From: Madurella fahalii
Lineage: Eukaryota > Ascomycota > Sordariomycetes > Sordariales
Length of the DNA stretch: 64,000 nucleotides
Direction: 5' to 3'
NCBI GenBank assembly: GCA_029876055.1
Contig: CM056874.1
Coordinates: forward strand, 1,054,001 to 1,118,000
Shown here: one piece after another, positions 9,856 to 20,971 of the stretch
Position numbering within the stretch: the stretch's first letter is position 1
Layout: the number at the start of each line of letters is the position of its first letter
Position numbers and translations under genes: made by a program
The notes under the pieces: model-generated
Seen by the model: the letters and a program-made list of their open reading frames with translations, nothing else
Database searches by the model: none
Told to the model about the DNA's origin: nothing

Positions 9856-12567
9856 ATGGCGGAGCCGTACGCAACCCAAAGCGAGACAGCGATACCAGCG
9901 GCGTCCGACACTCCGTCTGGCACGTCAGCCGCCAGATTGGCTTGCTATGCTTGCAAGAGGTAAGCAGTCAAAACTCTACGTGCCGCATGGTTGCTAACTC
10001 GTCGGCTCGTTAGACGGAAAATAAAATGGTACCGCGATAATGATTGGCATCGTGACCCTGGTAGTGGCTGAGATTTGCCCAGTGACCGCAAACTCCCAAT
10101 CTGCTCTCTCTGCCACAAGTTCAATGGCGTCTGCACGTACCCAACCCACTCGGAGAAGCCCGGTCCAAAAACTGGTCAGTCGATAACACCAGTCCTGACT
10201 TCTTCCAACAAATCACAGGGACACTGACAACAGAGCTAGGCACCTTAGGCTCTCTGCATGGCTCGAGAACTAAGCGTAGGAAGCTCGATCACCCTCCGCT
10301 CGCCAGTAGGTCTGGTCGCAATGTTTCACTGAGCGCGTCTACGCAAGCTGCCTCTTTTGATCATGCCCGACGGAACTCCGCCACATCCTCCGCCGGTGGC
10401 CCAATTCCCCGAGAAGATGGTAATACCACGCTCGAAGAGGGGCCGGACATGTCATCACCATCCAGTGGCAGACCGCGTGACCATGCAACAAGCGCCCCGA
10501 TATTTTCGCGGATAATGTATCCCTCACATGAAGCGCAGACGCGGCCACAGACTCCGTCCACCGTGGACACCCCGCCTGGGCATCGAGACGGAGCGAGCAG
10601 GATAACTATCCAGAGTGTCTGTGAGGCACTCAAGATATCTAGAGTTGCGTATGATATGTTGTGAGTGCTCGTGCTCGTGCTCAGCTGTGTGGCGTCCATC
10701 TTAACATCATGGCCATACTCCAAGTGCATTTCCGTTACTAATACCGTTGGGCAGGATGGCGTCGTATTTTACCAACATGACGTCCTTTTCCTTGTTCCGG
10801 CCAGGTAGCATCGAGCCAAAGTTTGGCGTGATGCAGCACCATTCAGACGCCGAGGCACTCATAGCAGCCATATTCTCTTTCTCGGCGAGACACTGCCAAG
10901 CCAGCGACTGCCCCAGCCCATCCTACTTTGCGCGTATTGCATCGTCACAGCTGGACGAATCCGTCGACCGCTATGGAGACATGCGGCCCCCGTTCTGGCT
11001 GTTGCAGGCATGCGTCCTAGTCACCTTCTACCAACTGACGCTAAGCGTCCGGTCAAAGTCATGGAAGAAGCTCGGCGACTGCATCAGGTACGCGTACGAC
11101 ATGAACTTGCACATCGTCGACGCAAACCATGAGCCAGCATCGACTAGAAATAGTTCTACAGTAGACATGCAGCGCTGGGCTCTGCTCGAGGAGCGGCGGA
11201 GAGCATGGTGGGCGATCTGGGAGATGGACATATTTGCCAGCACCATACGACGGCTGCCGACAGCGATAGACGGGAGCCAGAACCTGACCATGCTTCCGGT
11301 CCCCGACAGCTGCTGGTTCAACGACGTGTACCAGGAGAGTTGCTTCCTGGCCGAGGACTGCAGTCTCCGGTGGAAGCACCTGGTGCAGTCGGGTAACCAA
11401 AGCGCAAAAGCATGGTTCATAGTCATGAACTCGTTGATGCGAAACACGCAGCGCATCGTCTACCCGGCCGGGTCGGCAATGCAGTTGCTCAACGACAAGC
11501 ACGTCGACGCGAACCACGAAGAACTCGAAATCATGGCCAACACCCTGTACTGCACCGTCACCTCGCTCCCCGCCAGCCTGGCCTATCACGGCGAGACCCT
11601 CGACTTCGGACCTAAATCCTCGCCGCACGACTGTATCAGTCCTCGCCAAGAGCACGCCGACAAGTACGCGCTCCACCTGATGACGCAGCTCTGCCGCTTC
11701 ATGATCTACCACCACAAGATCTGCGCGCGGGCGCCCTGGCTCGCGCAGCAGCAACACAAAGGCGCGCCGTCATCGCCGTCCTCGGCTGCGGCGGGGGTGG
11801 CAGGGACAGTGGCAGCGGACGGCGACGACTCGGCGCCGACCGCGCAGCAGGCGAACTCGGAGTGGTCCAACTACATGAACGCGTCGGACGAGATCGTGAC
11901 GGTGGTACGCAACAGCGCGCGGGACCACTACCGCTACGTGAACCCCTTCCTCGCCAACACGCTGTGGTTCGCGGCAGCGGCGCAGTGCGCCTGCAACGTG
12001 TTCGGCCCGCCCTCGTTCAACAAGCGCCTGCGCCGCTCGAACCTCGACCTGCTCAAGCTGACCATCGACCGCTACATCGCGTTCTGGGGCGGCATGGAGA
12101 ATCTGCGCGGCAAGCTGGCCCGCATCGAGACGCGCTTGCAGAACCTCATGGCCCGGCCGAATGGGAATGGGAACGGGAATGGGAATGGAAACAACGTCGG
12201 GGATGGTGAGGAGCACCGCCGGCGACGAAGGGAGGGGCAAGCTGCGGCTCAGGGTAGTTCTAGTACTGGTGTACGCGACTCGGCTGGGAGATGTGTCGGG
12301 GCGCAGATGCTCGCCGATCCGGAGGTGGCGTCGCAGGAGAGCATGGCCATGCCGGGGGCGGAGCAACTGATGGTTGCGCCTGGGGTGGTGGTGCCGAACG
12401 GATGGGCGGATCCTAGGTGGCCTGCTCTTGTGCCCGATCTGGACGACTTGACGCAGCCGTTCGCTATGACCGGCCAGAACTTGTATGCCACGGACCCGAT
12501 GGACTTCTCGCCCTTTGGGTTGGAGGAGCTGTTGATGCACGTGGCCAACGTGGATTCGCATATGTGA
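9856..12567 (+). CDS. Zn2Cys6 transcription factor with fungal-specific regulatory domain
   Basis: Five exons (9856-9959, 10014-10028, 10083-10174, 10234-10660, 10755-12567) give 816 aa. Spliced, residues about 31-58 form a canonical Zn2Cys6 cluster, C-x2-C-x6-C-x6-C-x2-C-x6-C. The zinc-binding region is split over exons 1-3, and exon 2 is a 15-nt microexon encoding RKIK plus parts of the flanking codons. The middle region fits the fungal-specific transcription factor domain (ACVLVTFYQLTLSVRSKSW, then RRRAWWAIWEMDIFAS). An Asn-Gly run (NGNGNGN) is encoded by a short GGGAAT-type repeat near 12160-12195. It follows the four enzyme genes in the same orientation and is the likely pathway regulator; that role is inferred. 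The longest frame alone (from about 10747) lacks the DNA-binding domain. Confidence 0.9.
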
Positions 12568-13460
12568 GCCGGCTTCGTGGCAGTTTATCTAGGGCCATTC
12601 AGCAACGTAGGGCAAAGGCGCTAATTAGGTAATGGGGCGATTCCTGCGATTCGTTCAAGTTGTCATTGCGTCTTCTCCTATTCGCAAATTGCCACCAGCA
12701 AATAAGTTACAGTCATCGGTCAGTATGAGATTCTGCCTTGGGGTGGGCTGCTCCCAAGGGTTTTGTATTATGACCGTGACACGCTGTTGGACGTACAAGT
12801 TGTAAATATGGGACAAGAGCCGCACACGGGGGCTAGCGCAGTTCAGCGTCATTGTTGCAAAGCCATTTGGGTAGTAATCAAAAGGCACAGCCGTAGCAAG
12901 GCATCACGGTAATTCCTCAAATGCATTGGACAGAAAAAAGCATTTCTTTTACAGCGCCATCCAACCGCTGGCCAGACCGGCGGCAGTCATTAGAGTGCCT
13001 TGAATTCCATGACAAGAATTGCCACTAGCTTGCAGCACCGACTCTCTCGGTCTTAAAGGACATGTACTACAGGCCGCCCTGCGTTTGGTCGCAATGACTC
13101 TTTTGAATTGCCATCGTCGACAGCAGCTGCCAAGATAAGGTACTGACAGTATCTGCGGCAGGAGGGCGATTGCTAGGCCCAACTGCACGGTCACGAATCA
13201 CAACGGAAAGGGGAAGGGTTACATTTATGCAAGGCATTGGTGTCTTGTCAGACCGGGAACATATCTCCGGGGCGGGGGCCAAGCTTGCCGACCAACGAGA
13301 GCCAACGAGGCTCCCCAAGTTTGTGCGTTGCTGCCCTGCGAGTCTGGCACCAAGGGAGCGGGGCAGAATCAGGTTAAATACGCGGACTCGGTGCATGTGG
13401 GACGGCCCTCTCCTACATTGCTTTGCGTCCCTGGTCAACGGGTTGGGCAAGGAGGCGAAG
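12568..13460. other. Intergenic, no gene seen
   Basis: About 0.9 kb of AT/GC-mixed sequence. An open frame starting near 13170 continues into the small gene at 13461, but its upstream part shows no protein-like pattern. Confidence 0.45.
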
Positions 13461-13823
13461 ATGGTTCAAGACTCGTTTTCTACCTACCGTCTCCGGGCGG
13501 ACGCTCTCGAGGAATATCTGCGTAAGGTGTTTCCCGAACACGCGGATTTCAAGGTTAAAGTGAGACAGGCTCCTTTCCTTTTCCATCGATCGGTGGCATG
13601 GATAATTAGTTGCTGACAATGGCCACAAAGCTCTCCGCAGATGGCAGAGAATTCTACACGTTTGACGTGCCGCAACCCCTGACAAAAGTCAGTGTCATTC
13701 TGCTTTATTTATATGTTAGCGCAGGCCCGTGACGTGGTTAACTTCTATAAGTAGACTCAAAGGGATGAAATTGAGGACAAGGTCAGATGGAAACCCCCTT
13801 CTGAAGACGAGGCATTCTTGTAG
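13461..13823 (+). CDS. Small three-exon protein of 74 aa, function unknown
   Basis: Exons 13461-13559, 13631-13687 and 13755-13823, all in phase 0, encode 74 aa. Start MVQDSFSTYRLRADALEEYL; middle ADGREFYTFDVPQPLTK; end RDEIEDKVRWKPPSEDEAFL followed by TAG. Intron 1 has donor AAA|GTGAGA, branch-like TGCTGAC and acceptor AAAG. Intron 2 has donor GTCAGT and acceptor GTAG. None of the single-frame readings shows this protein, but the three pieces join into one charged, helix-then-strand-like sequence with balanced composition. No family recognised. The acceptor of intron 1 (AAG rather than CAG/TAG) is the least certain point; the CAG 10 nt later would give an early stop. Confidence 0.5.
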
Positions 13824-14324
13824 GCATCTAATCACTTTTGGGCGGTGTCGGAGGCCTGGTGCTGAGGGGCAGGTTTGTCGGGTGGCGCAGGGCTGTGCCC
13901 ACATGAGTATAGACATGTACCATCTTAGCCTATTGGCGTGCTGAAGTTCGCGCGGACCAAATTGGACGCCTGCAATTGGAGCGCAATACGATTGTCAGCT
14001 GGGCTCTGGTGATACCAGGTGCCACATGCCGGAACGGGGCAAAGGTGTCGTAAAGCCACAGGAGACTACCTGATTGATTGGCTACAGAGCCCCATCTGTG
14101 GCAGTCTGCCCTGGCGAAATTGGGTCGGGCCCCTCAACCTCCTCACTCTCCCTCATCAGGAGCCTCGTAGCTACTAAGACCTCTTAAACTTTGACAGCAC
14201 CGGTTTGGTATATCCATCCTGGAAGACGAGAGCAACGGTGCCAGGTCTCTGTTCTTTCCCCAAAGGGATCTTGAACTAGTATTTGCCTTGGTTGGGGTTT
14301 TTTTTTTTCTTCTGACACAACAAA
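13824..14324. other. Intergenic, promoter of the CorA-like gene
   Basis: About 0.5 kb without a gene. A pyrimidine run (T-rich, about 14296-14312) sits just before the ATG of the next gene, as is common in fungal core promoters. Confidence 0.4.
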
Positions 14325-16525
14325 ATGGCACAACCCAATGATCTCTTAGCGCAATTCGAAGCATGCTGCCAGCAGTCAAATGAGTACCCCCTGAACATCC
14401 TAAGAACCGAGGTTTTCAGTCATACAAAGAAGGCTCTCCAAACACGGCTGGACCAAGGAGGTCTATTCCACGACTCGTACCGCTTACTTTACGTCCTCGA
14501 TCTCTGCGACAACGCAACATCGTTTGAGCCGGCACCGAGACTTGACGATGTTGATACACTTCGCAAGATCCTCAGAAAGACAGGCAAAGATCCCTGGTGG
14601 AGATTCATGTTAGCCGACTCCCCTTCTCTTGCCGCTCCCGCCGGACATTGCTGACCGTCACTAAGCTTTTCTGCACTCGAAGTCCTCCCGAGACCGCCTA
14701 GGCTGTTCTCGGGAGCAGCTCACGCTGCTTCTGACGCATCACCAAGTCATGCCATCTTTTTTAGACTTTGTTTTTATGTTTAAGGCCCGGCAACATCCAC
14801 TCAGCCATGCCTTCTTCAGAGCGGAGAATTATGTTGAGGCCGGCAGCCAGACTCTCCGTCTCCTGAATCTAGGGAGGTCGGGTGTCCAAATCCAGCACGC
14901 CTTCAACCTCCTCACGGTCGAAAAGAGCCCGCAAGACAGGAACCCGTGGCCTCTGCGTCACGCATCGTTATACCACTCGCTAGACCTCGAGACGGGTCGG
15001 TCCGTGTTTATATTCCTAAAAGGCAACCGCGAGCTGTCGAAGCGTGTGAAAGAAGCGACTGAGAGAAGCAGGCACTTACAACCAGACACGCCCAGGACAC
15101 CCGAGCAGTCCCTGGTTGCAAGCTTGCAGGTCCACCTTATTATGCTGGAGTGGTGCGCCGAGAACTGGAGTGAGTACATTGACGACATGGAGGAGACGCT
15201 ACGGTCCAAGTCTGTAGCGGCCAAGGTGGCTCCTGTGGCCGACGTTACCAACCCCGTGCACCTTGCCGGGAGCCTCTCCAGGCACGGCAGCGGCTTGCCC
15301 GGCCGGGGCACTATGAGGACTATAGGCTCCCGCCAAGGGACGATGCAAAGCACGGCATCCAGCCCGGCAACTCTGGGTCAGGTTAGCCAGCAAGACGGCC
15401 CTCCGCCGGCCTCGCCGGCCTCGCCGGAGCCGCGGAGCCCCGCGTCACCGCGCCGCACTAGCGCGCGAACATTGTCGGGATTCCTACGGCGTGCATCCGG
15501 CCTGGAGAACCGGCCAGCTTTTTCGCCCGGCAATGAAGACATTAAAGAGGAGCCCGACCCGCTGATCAGCAAGCTGGCGGAAATCGAGGATCGGTTCTCG
15601 TTTGGCGAGCTACAGAGGCTCAGCCTAAACGGCGACGAGATTGATCGGTCCCTCATGGCGCTCGAGCAGAGCAAAGAGGTCATTGCGCAAGTCGAAGAGC
15701 AGTACAAGACGGTGGCTTCATCGCATGCGTTCACAACGCTCCTGAAGCAGGAGAAATACGGAGGAGACCTCGCAAACTTCTACCGTCGCGTGCGCAACAT
15801 CAGCCGAGATTTAGATGTGTACCGCCGTCGCCTTCTCAATCTTTCGCGCACTGTCGAAAAGGATAAACAGATCGTAAGTGGCCTTGCAGCTGCGGTGAAT
15901 CACCAGGTTGTAGCCGCGTTGCTCACCGTCAGTGCCTCTCCAGTTTGAATCCTTAAACCAGCACACTAGTATCCAGACATCCAAGGCGTTCCAGATGCTG
16001 GCGCAGACTTCGACCGATCAGATGATGGAGTGGACCGAGAAGATGCACACAATCGCCATCAAGACGAAGCAGGAGACGCTCTCGATGCACGTCATCACCA
16101 TCTTCACCCTCATCTTCCTCCCGGGCACCTTCATCGCGGTAAGATCTTACCAGAGCCACCGGGGGGCGCAGTGGAGCGGCGCGACGGTTCATGACACTCT
16201 TCTGACGGCGGCTTCCCGTGCCCAGACCTTCTTCAGCAGCGGCGTGCTCCACTGGGACGAGGACGGCAAGCTCGGCTCGGACTGGGTAGTGCGCGGCGAG
16301 GGCATCCGGCTCTTCTTGTCTATCTGCCTGCCGATGATGGCCATTATTATTGCCGGCTGGGCCGTCATGTATGGGGTCGCCCGGCGTTGGGCACGCAGGC
16401 ACCGCCAGAAACTCGGGTTGCCCGACGGATATGCGGATGAGAAGGGAGTCTTGTTTAAGTCGCAGCAGGTGCCGGTGGGTGAGCAGGGAAAGGGCGGCGC
16501 CAGCCTTGGGATCGTGCCCACATAA
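14325..16525 (+). pseudogene. CorA-like metal-ion transporter family protein, with one frameshift
   Basis: Exons 14325-14608, 14666-15873, 15944-16138 and 16226-16525 would give about 661 aa. The N-terminal part has KDPWWRF, then FLHSKSSRDR and HHQVMPSFLDFVF. A long Pro/Ser-rich insertion (residues about 300-380) and a coiled-coil stretch follow. The CorA-type end has ETLSMHVITIFTLIFLPGTFIATFFSSG plus a second hydrophobic segment (LFLSICLPMMAIIIAGWAV). These match the two C-terminal helices of fungal CorA-like proteins; I see no GMN signature. The join of exon 1 to exon 2 is off by one: a T4 run at 14667-14670 has one base more than the frame RF-I-FLHSKSS needs, and the exon sum (1987 nt) leaves one extra nucleotide. 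Either a sequencing indel or true gene decay. Apart from this point it is intact. Confidence 0.75.
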
Positions 16526-16570
16526 GGTAATAAGGTAATCAAGGTAATCAAGGTAATCATACGGTAATCA
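16524..16570 (+). repeat. Short tandem repeat (AAGGTAATC)n
   Basis: About four imperfect copies of a 9-bp unit (AAGGTAATC) directly at and after the stop codon of the CorA-like gene. Confidence 0.75.
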
Positions 16571-17447
16571 GAGCGTTGTTTGGCGTAGGTACCTCACCTT
16601 ATCTTTATTTTGTTTTCTGATCCGGTATCCAAACCTAGGAAAGGTGAGAAGCATACCTACCTTGGGTATGCACGAGTGATTTAGGATTGAACGAGCACGG
16701 AACTTCAGGCAAGGTAGGTACTGTACATACAATAAGTGCCTGACCTCTGGGTGCTAGCGTCTGGGGGCATGGCGTGATTTTCTAAAAGCGCCAACGCTTG
16801 ATATGCAACTTTGAGGCTGTGCAGCCAATGTGCCCCTCGCCAAGACTCCCCAGGCTACACAAAACAACCTCCCGGCTACCACTGTATGTACATGTACAGC
16901 ACCAGTGCGTCACATGCACCCGGAAACCAGGAACCGCGTCTCCGGTTTAATTCTGCTCAAGAGGGCCCTTGGCCAGATATTTGGGCTTGATGATCAGCTC
17001 ACTTGAGTTAGGTTAAGGTCCCAGCGGTCCCATATATGATATATCTCGCCAACAGCCTTGCCGTGTTCCTAAGGTCTGCTGTAGCTGGGGGTGGGTTTTG
17101 GCGGTAAGCGCCCACACACATTTTTTGCCACCCGTCCTGCAGGCGGGTTCTTGCGCCTCCACGAACTGCTCTCAGAATCGGGGACAAGGCTCTGGCTGAA
17201 GAGAAGCATATTTCAGGTCAATGCAGGTTCCCCCTCCCGTAAACCACATGATTAAGGTTTCCTCTGTCTCGCTGATTTTCCTCGCTCTCATTTCCCTCTG
17301 TCGCTCCAGTCCCAGTTACCCAAGTGTATGGCGAATTTTTCGGGTCGCCGAGGCGGGTTTCCTAGGACGCTGTCCAGCTCTTAGCTGCCATTCGAGAATT
17401 CATATCACAGCTCCCCCTCCGCCCCCGCACTCTGTCGCAGCTCCGCC
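16571..17447. other. Intergenic, promoter of the kinase gene
   Basis: About 0.9 kb with GGTACC/ACCTT-type repeats near 16590-16730 and a CT-rich stretch (17390-17445) just before the kinase ATG. No gene seen. Confidence 0.4.
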
Positions 17448-20340
17448 ATGGCCGACCAGAGCATTGACCCGGATCCTTTTTCCGAATTTACTGACTTCGT
17501 CGCCCGCACAAAAGACGCGCACATCGGCCACGACGTCGCAGGAAACCCCAAGGAGTACATACCATTGAGCGCTCTCAAGGGGTACTGGACGCCGCGCCGA
17601 GTTTCTCGCGTGGTTCGCGCCGTTCACGGCCATCTCAACGTCGACATTGGCATCATCAGACAGAACTATCTGCGAGTCCTTTCCACGCTCGCCTACATCG
17701 GACCAAACGCCGTCGGCAACCTACCAGCGTTGTTCATCCGCCGCAACATCTCGGACGACAGGTTTCCGCTGCGCCACCAGCCCAGCGAGTGGCCCAACGA
17801 GAAATTCTACCGTGATATCTTCCACGACATCTCGGCCTATCAGTGGCAGTTCTTTCCGCTCCACTTCACTCGTAGCCAGCTTCAGGACTGCCATCTTGAC
17901 GATAAATGCATCCTACCCATCGATGGGCTCCACCAGATCGCTCATAGCAGCGCCGCGAGCATCCACAAGACCGCCATCCACGATGAATTTAACAATCTAG
18001 TGCCGCGCGTAGGTTCACCTATCCTCAAGCAGCATTCTTCTCCCTCTCATTTTTCACTAACACGGGACGGTCGCTAGGATGAACACGGTTGCCCCTCCAA
18101 ACGGACCTTTGTCGTCAAGGCCTACCACAACAAAAAATACGAAGACTATTACGCCAACGAGCTGCGCGCATTACGGGGACTCAACATCAACCCTTCACCG
18201 AACGTGGTCGAATTCTACGGTGCCTTCCAACAGCTTGGGTCGTACTGCCTGATACTCGAATACGTCGACGGTGGAGATCTGGGCGAGTTCTTCAAAAATA
18301 CACCGAAGCCCCCCACCGCCGAAGATGTCGAAACATTTTGGAAGAGTCTATTTCAGCTGTTCAACGGACTGGGCAGGATCCACGAGCTCATCTCGTACGA
18401 GAACGACGAGGTGATCAGGGGGTAAGAACGCATCTGTCGTACGCCTTGACACAAGCACAATCCATGCTAATCTCAAGCGAGGGGACAGCATCCACGAAGA
18501 CATTCGGCCAGAAAATATTCTTCTTATGAAGGGCGCATCGGGCTCCCATTACGATTTCACGCCAAAGATCGCCGACTTTGGTCTTCATAGCCGCGTCAGA
18601 ACCGCTAAGGAGTACGGCAGTGGGTCCGTGGGGTTGGATCACTATGGGAACCAGCGCTTCAGTGAGCCCGCCCCGCTACGGTATCTTTGTTCGAATCGTC
18701 TTGCTGATGTCGCGATAATCAATATCTCTAGGCTCACCTGAGTGCAGTCACCACACGACTCAACGTCAGAGAGGAATCAACATGATCAATACATCAGCAG
18801 ACATCTTCTCCACCGGGGCTGTCTTGAGTCATACGGTAGCTTGGGTTATTGGGGGTGTCCGGATGCAACAAACCTACTTCGAGTCACGCAAGGCCTACCA
18901 CGAGACATATCTGACCAGGTTCCTGGGCAGCGGCTACGAGGGCTGCTTTCACGACAGCATCGAACCCCTCCCTATCGTTGCGCAGGAACATAGGAAATTT
19001 GAGCGACACTGCGATCCTTGCGACAAGGTCACTCCATTTGTGCTGGGCTTGATTGAAAAGCACATGCTTATCCGGGTCCCCAAAGACCGGTGGCGGGCGA
19101 AGGATATCCTAGAAAGATTTGAGCAGTTCATGATGTCTCCGCCCGCTCATCACCCTCCCTCCCCACCGATGACCTCCCCTACCTCCAAACCGCTATTTAC
19201 TGCCTCGTCTGTGACGGCTTCATCTCCTGTATGGTCGGAAGGGCTAGCTTCGTCGAGAACCAACGACCCTGTGCCAGTCACCGATGCCAGCCGTCTCGTT
19301 TCTGTGGATTCAGAGCCTACTCGAAGACCTCCTCTTCTGATCACTGTCCCGCCACATGACAACCACGCTGATGGCAAAGCGGCCGGTCCGCCCCAGCTCC
19401 AGCGCGACGACTCCAGGCTCACCGTTGACAACGCCTCATCCAGCTCTCGCCCACCGCCGTCCGGCACCTCACCCAACACAACTCCCAACCCCTCACCCAT
19501 CTCCTCCATAGGCCCCAGCATTTTTGTGCCCCAGATGATCGACTTCCACACCGCCAGCCGCGCCGGCAAGCCGGTGGACCCGGACACGGCGCGCCTCGTC
19601 GAGCACCTCGAGCACAACCTCGGGGGGCGCGACCAGCTCTTCTTCATCGACGACTCGCACGGCATGAGCGAGCACCAGGGGGCGATCCGGGACGGGTTCC
19701 GGGCGCTGGCGTGCATCGCCAAGCGGCTGGACCCGGACAAGGTGGAGCTGGTGTTCGCGTCGCGGCCGTGGCGGGTGCACCGGGCGCGGCGGACGCGCCG
19801 GCTGCGCGAGCTCGTCGAGAAGTGCGAGTACCTCGGCGAGCCGCACCTCATGGAGGGCCGCGTGGCCGAGCTGATCGACCGCGTCATCATCCCGCGCCTG
19901 CCGCTGCGCGTCTGCGGCTTCAACGTGAACCCGTTGGCGCGCCACAAGGTCAGCGTCTACATCTTCACCGACGGCAACTGGGCCGACGCGCGCACCCCGA
20001 CGGGCCGGTCCGCGAGCACCGACGACGCGTGCGGCGTGGAGACGCAGGTCCGGAGGCTGATCGAGAAGATGAAGAAGCGGAAGCTGGACCGCAGCGAGGT
20101 CAGCCTGCACTTTGTTCGGTTCGGGGATAATGAGAACGGCCGGCGGTATTTGCAGAGGCTGGATGACTTTGGCGGGGCAGAGCGCTGGTGAGTTGTTGGT
20201 ATCCATGCCACTGAAAGTCGTGCGTCCCACTGACAGGAGCCGCTAGGGACATTGTCGATGTTAAACATATAAGGAGCAACGTCGCGAGCATGATCCTTGG
20301 GCCGCTGAGCCGCGAGAACGACAGGATCCCGGGTGGTTAG
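17448..20340 (+). CDS. Protein kinase with C-terminal vWA-like domain
   Basis: Five exons (17448-18008, 18078-18421, 18489-18661, 18732-20187, 20247-20340) give 875 aa. Residues about 190-450 form a kinase domain: FVVKAY with the ATP-binding Lys201, YCLILEYVDGGDL hinge, IHEDIRPENILL catalytic loop (HED instead of HRD, Asp306 kept, Asn311 kept), KIADFG (Asp331) and SPE as the APE-like motif. This last appears only after removing a 70-nt intron. A Pro/Ser-rich linker follows (about 460-640). Residues about 655-870 look like a von Willebrand A fold with FIDDSHGMS and VYIFTDGNW; the DxSxS MIDAS is incomplete because the last Ser is Gly. It is probably cytoplasmic; its substrate is unknown. All catalytic residues are present, so activity is plausible. 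Confidence 0.82.
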
Positions 20341-20971
20341 GTAGCGAATTCTTTCGGCGTCACGGAGATATTTCTCTGTGCTTGATCGTCAGTAATGGGT
20401 CACTGGGAAGGCGTTAGATACCAGGGGTGGATTTGTGCTGTTATTGTCATCCTCAGGTTTGACTCTTTCTATTCCTATAGCATACGTATCAGTATGCCCT
20501 CTCATCTGTAGCTCTAGTGGGGGAAGCATTTTTACAGATGTTGAATCAGTACCAATGCATACATCCATTCGCATCGGCAGGTGACATGCGATGCAGGTAC
20601 TAATTTGGAACCCGGGCTAGGGTTTTACTTTCTTCACACAGCCGATGAGCTGTCGCTGGAAGTGTTGACCAACGATGTGTTCGGAACTGGGGATCTGGAT
20701 ATCTAGGAGCACGGCCCAAACGTTACACCTTCATGTACCTTAGGGTATAGAGTACCTTAATTATCGGCCCTCGCATTCATTGCCGGCCCGACAGGAGCCT
20801 AATCAAACTGATGGAGCTATACATAGCGAAGAATGCATTCTGTCTCTGTACTCGCCACTTGCCACTTTCAAACATACCCCAGCTTTCCCAACTAGTCATA
20901 GTCAAACCTAAAGAGCCAACAGCCTGTGCTTCTCTTGCAATTCCGCATCATAGCTTGGCTTGACCAAGGCA
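20341..20971. other. Intergenic between two convergent genes
   Basis: About 0.63 kb between the 3' ends of the kinase gene (plus) and the J-domain gene (minus). No gene seen; contains a TACCTTAGGGTA-type palindromic stretch near 20736. Confidence 0.4.

Noticed and set aside
11770..12561. 263-codon minus-strand frame under the regulator gene
   Set aside because: It is the antisense shadow of a G+C-rich exon; the plus-strand protein has a clear domain.
16139..16225. Reading through the last CorA-like intron (no stop, length divisible by 3)
   Set aside because: Strong GTAAGA and CCCAG borders, and removal joins LPGTFIA to TFFSSG as in the family; retained reading is less likely.
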